Assembly (NCBI GenBank): GCA_004292705.1
Contig: RDXA01000147.1
Location: forward strand, 1 to 6,154
Direction: 5' to 3'
Length of the DNA stretch: 6,154 nucleotides
Origin: Sphingomonadales bacterium
GTDB lineage: Bacteria; Pseudomonadota; Alphaproteobacteria; Sphingomonadales; Sphingomonadaceae
Within the stretch, counting starts at the first letter, position 1. Each line of letters opens with the position of its first letter. A program made the translations under genes and the position numbers. Below are positions 4,770 through 6,154 of the stretch, in pieces. The notes under the pieces are model-generated. The model had not been told where the DNA came from and searched no databases. It saw only the letters and a list, made by a program, of their open reading frames with translations.

Positions 4770-6154
4770 ATGGGTTACCCTTCTGCCCAGGGTCTTTATG
4801 ACCCCGCCAATGAACATGACGCCTGCGGCGTCGGCATGGTCGCGCATATCAAGGGCGAGAAAAGCCACGCGATCATCGCGCAGGCGCTGGATATTCTCGA
4901 CCGGCTTGACCATCGCGGTGCGGTGGGTGCTGACCCGCTACTGGGCGACGGCGCGGGAATCCTGATCCAGATCCCCGATCCGCTGATCCGCAACTGGGCC
5001 GCGGCGAACGGCCATACGCTACCGAAGCCGGGCGAATATGCGATCGGCATGTGCTTTCTGCCGCAGGATGATGCCGCGCGCGCCTTCGTCAAGGCGCGGA
5101 TGGAAGCCTTCACCGCCAAGGAAGGCCAACGCTTCATCGGTTGGCGCGATGTGCCGACCACCATGGACGGGCTGGGCGCAGCGGTGATTGCCTCGATGCC
5201 GGTGATCGAGATGGCGGTGATTGGCCGCGGGGCGAACTGCGCCGATCAGGACGCCTTCGAGCGCAAGCTGCTCACCATCCGCAAGCAGGTGCAGAACCCG
5301 CTCGCGATGCTGGCCGAAAAGCACGGCCTGCCGGGCGTGACAGAGACCTATATCCCGTCCTTCTCCACCCGTACCATCGTCTACAAGGGGCTGCTGCTGG
5401 CGACGCAGGTGGGCAGTTTCTATGACGACCTGCGCGATCCCGATTGCGTGTCGGCGCTGGGCCTTGTCCATCAGCGCTTCAGCACCAACACCTTCCCGAG
5501 CTGGCGGCTCGCGCACCCGTTCCGTTTCATCGCCCATAATGGCGAGATCAACACCGTGCGCGGCAACGTCAACTGGATGAACGCCCGTCGCCGCACGATG
5601 GAAAGCGAACTGCTCGGCCCCGATCTCGACAAGATGTGGCCGATCATCCCGCACGGGCAATCGGACACGGCCTGCCTCGACAATGCTTTGGAGCTGCTGA
5701 TCGCCGGGGGCTACTCGCTGGCCCATGCGATGATGATCCTGATCCCCGAAGCCTGGGCCGGCAATGCGCTGATGAGCCCCGAGCGGCGCGCCTTCTACGA
5801 ATATCATGCCGCGCTGATGGAGCCGTGGGACGGCCCGGCCTCGGTGTGCTTCACCGATGGCCGCCAGATCGGCGCGACGCTCGACCGCAACGGCCTGCGC
5901 CCGGCGCGCTTCTGCGTGACCAAGGACGATATCGTCTGCCTCGCCTCGGAAAGCGGCGTGCTGCCGTTCGCGGAAGAGGATATCGTGCGCAAGTGGCGGC
6001 TCCAGCCCGGCAAGATGCTGCTGATCGACCTCGAACAGGGCCGCATCATCGAGGATGATGAACTGAAGGCCGATCTCGCCAATGCCGAGCCCTATGCCGA
6101 GTGGCTGAATCAGGCACAATACAAGCTGGCTGACATCACCGATATCGTCCCCGA
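4770..6154 (+). CDS. gltB: Glutamate synthase (NADPH) large subunit, N-terminal part
   Basis: The first 461 codons are present; the full protein is usually about 1,500 residues, so about two thirds lies beyond the right edge. The visible part is the class II glutamine amidotransferase domain, which releases ammonia from glutamine for transfer through a tunnel to 2-oxoglutarate, giving glutamate in nitrogen assimilation. The catalytic Cys is residue 19 in NEHDACGVGMVAHIKG, implying removal of an 18-residue propeptide. Other signatures are LDHRGAVGADPLLGDGAGI (46-64), HQRFSTNTFPSWRLAHPF (234-251), IAHNGEINTVRGNVNWM (254-270) and GATLDRNGLRPARF (368-381). A TGA lies in frame at 4764-4766, two codons before the ATG, so no upstream start is possible; there is no strong Shine-Dalgarno. 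gltD is expected nearby but is not in view. Identity is very secure; the frame is intact throughout. Confidence 0.96.
   Translation, partial: MGYPSAQGLYDPANEHDACGVGMVAHIKGEKSHAIIAQALDILDRLDHRGAVGADPLLGDGAGILIQIPDPLIRNWAAANGHTLPKPGEYAIGMCFLPQDDAARAFVKARMEAFTAKEGQRFIGWRDVPTTMDGLGAAVIASMPVIEMAVIGRGANCADQDAFERKLLTIRKQVQNPLAMLAEKHGLPGVTETYIPSFSTRTIVYKGLLLATQVGSFYDDLRDPDCVSALGLVHQRFSTNTFPSWRLAHPFRFIAHNGEINTVRGNVNWMNARRRTMESELLGPDLDKMWPIIPHGQSDTACLDNALELLIAGGYSLAHAMMILIPEAWAGNALMSPERRAFYEYHAALMEPWDGPASVCFTDGRQIGATLDRNGLRPARFCVTKDDIVCLASESGVLPFAEEDIVRKWRLQPGKMLLIDLEQGRIIEDDELKADLANAEPYAEWLNQAQYKLADITDIVP

Noticed and set aside
5019..6119. Minus-strand open frame (366 codons) opposite gltB
   Set aside because: Mirror of a highly conserved plus-strand gene; typical antisense composition.

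Overview
The window is GC-rich (roughly two thirds G+C by eye) and reads as chromosomal DNA of an alphaproteobacterium. Codon use, the protein families and the style of the membrane proteins best fit Sphingomonadales, probably an Erythrobacter/Porphyrobacter-like member. This placement is inference from sequence style; no rRNA or other phylogenetic marker gene is present. I see no insertion sequence, tRNA, rRNA, CRISPR array or phage gene.

Layout. The minus strand, read right to left, carries three genes in one direction: an 88-residue small membrane-anchored protein (2185-1919), a multi-spanning O-antigen-ligase/Wzy-type protein (1909-527), and a MaoC-like hot-dog dehydratase (423 to beyond the left edge). 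A 91-bp divergent spacer (2186-2276) separates these from a plus-strand pair: a GT4 glycosyltransferase (2277-3530) and, overlapping its stop with its own ribosome binding site, a two-helix membrane protein of unknown function (3538-4503). A 266-bp leader follows, with an AT-rich island, a long hairpin and an imperfect 30-bp duplication. Then comes gltB, the large subunit of glutamate synthase (4770 to beyond the right edge).

How the genes may work together. The ligase and the glycosyltransferase both resemble the exosortase A (XrtA/PEP-CTERM) associated surface-glycan families. The simplest reading is that the divergent pair contributes to building and transferring or polymerising an exported polysaccharide or protein-linked glycan. 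The two unknown membrane proteins, one next to each enzyme gene, are candidate accessory factors of that machinery. No exosortase, PEP-CTERM substrate, Wzx flippase or chain-length protein is in view, so the system must be completed elsewhere. The flanking maoC-like gene and gltB look like ordinary metabolic genes. The most interesting unexplained items are the structured gltB leader and the two uncharacterised membrane proteins.
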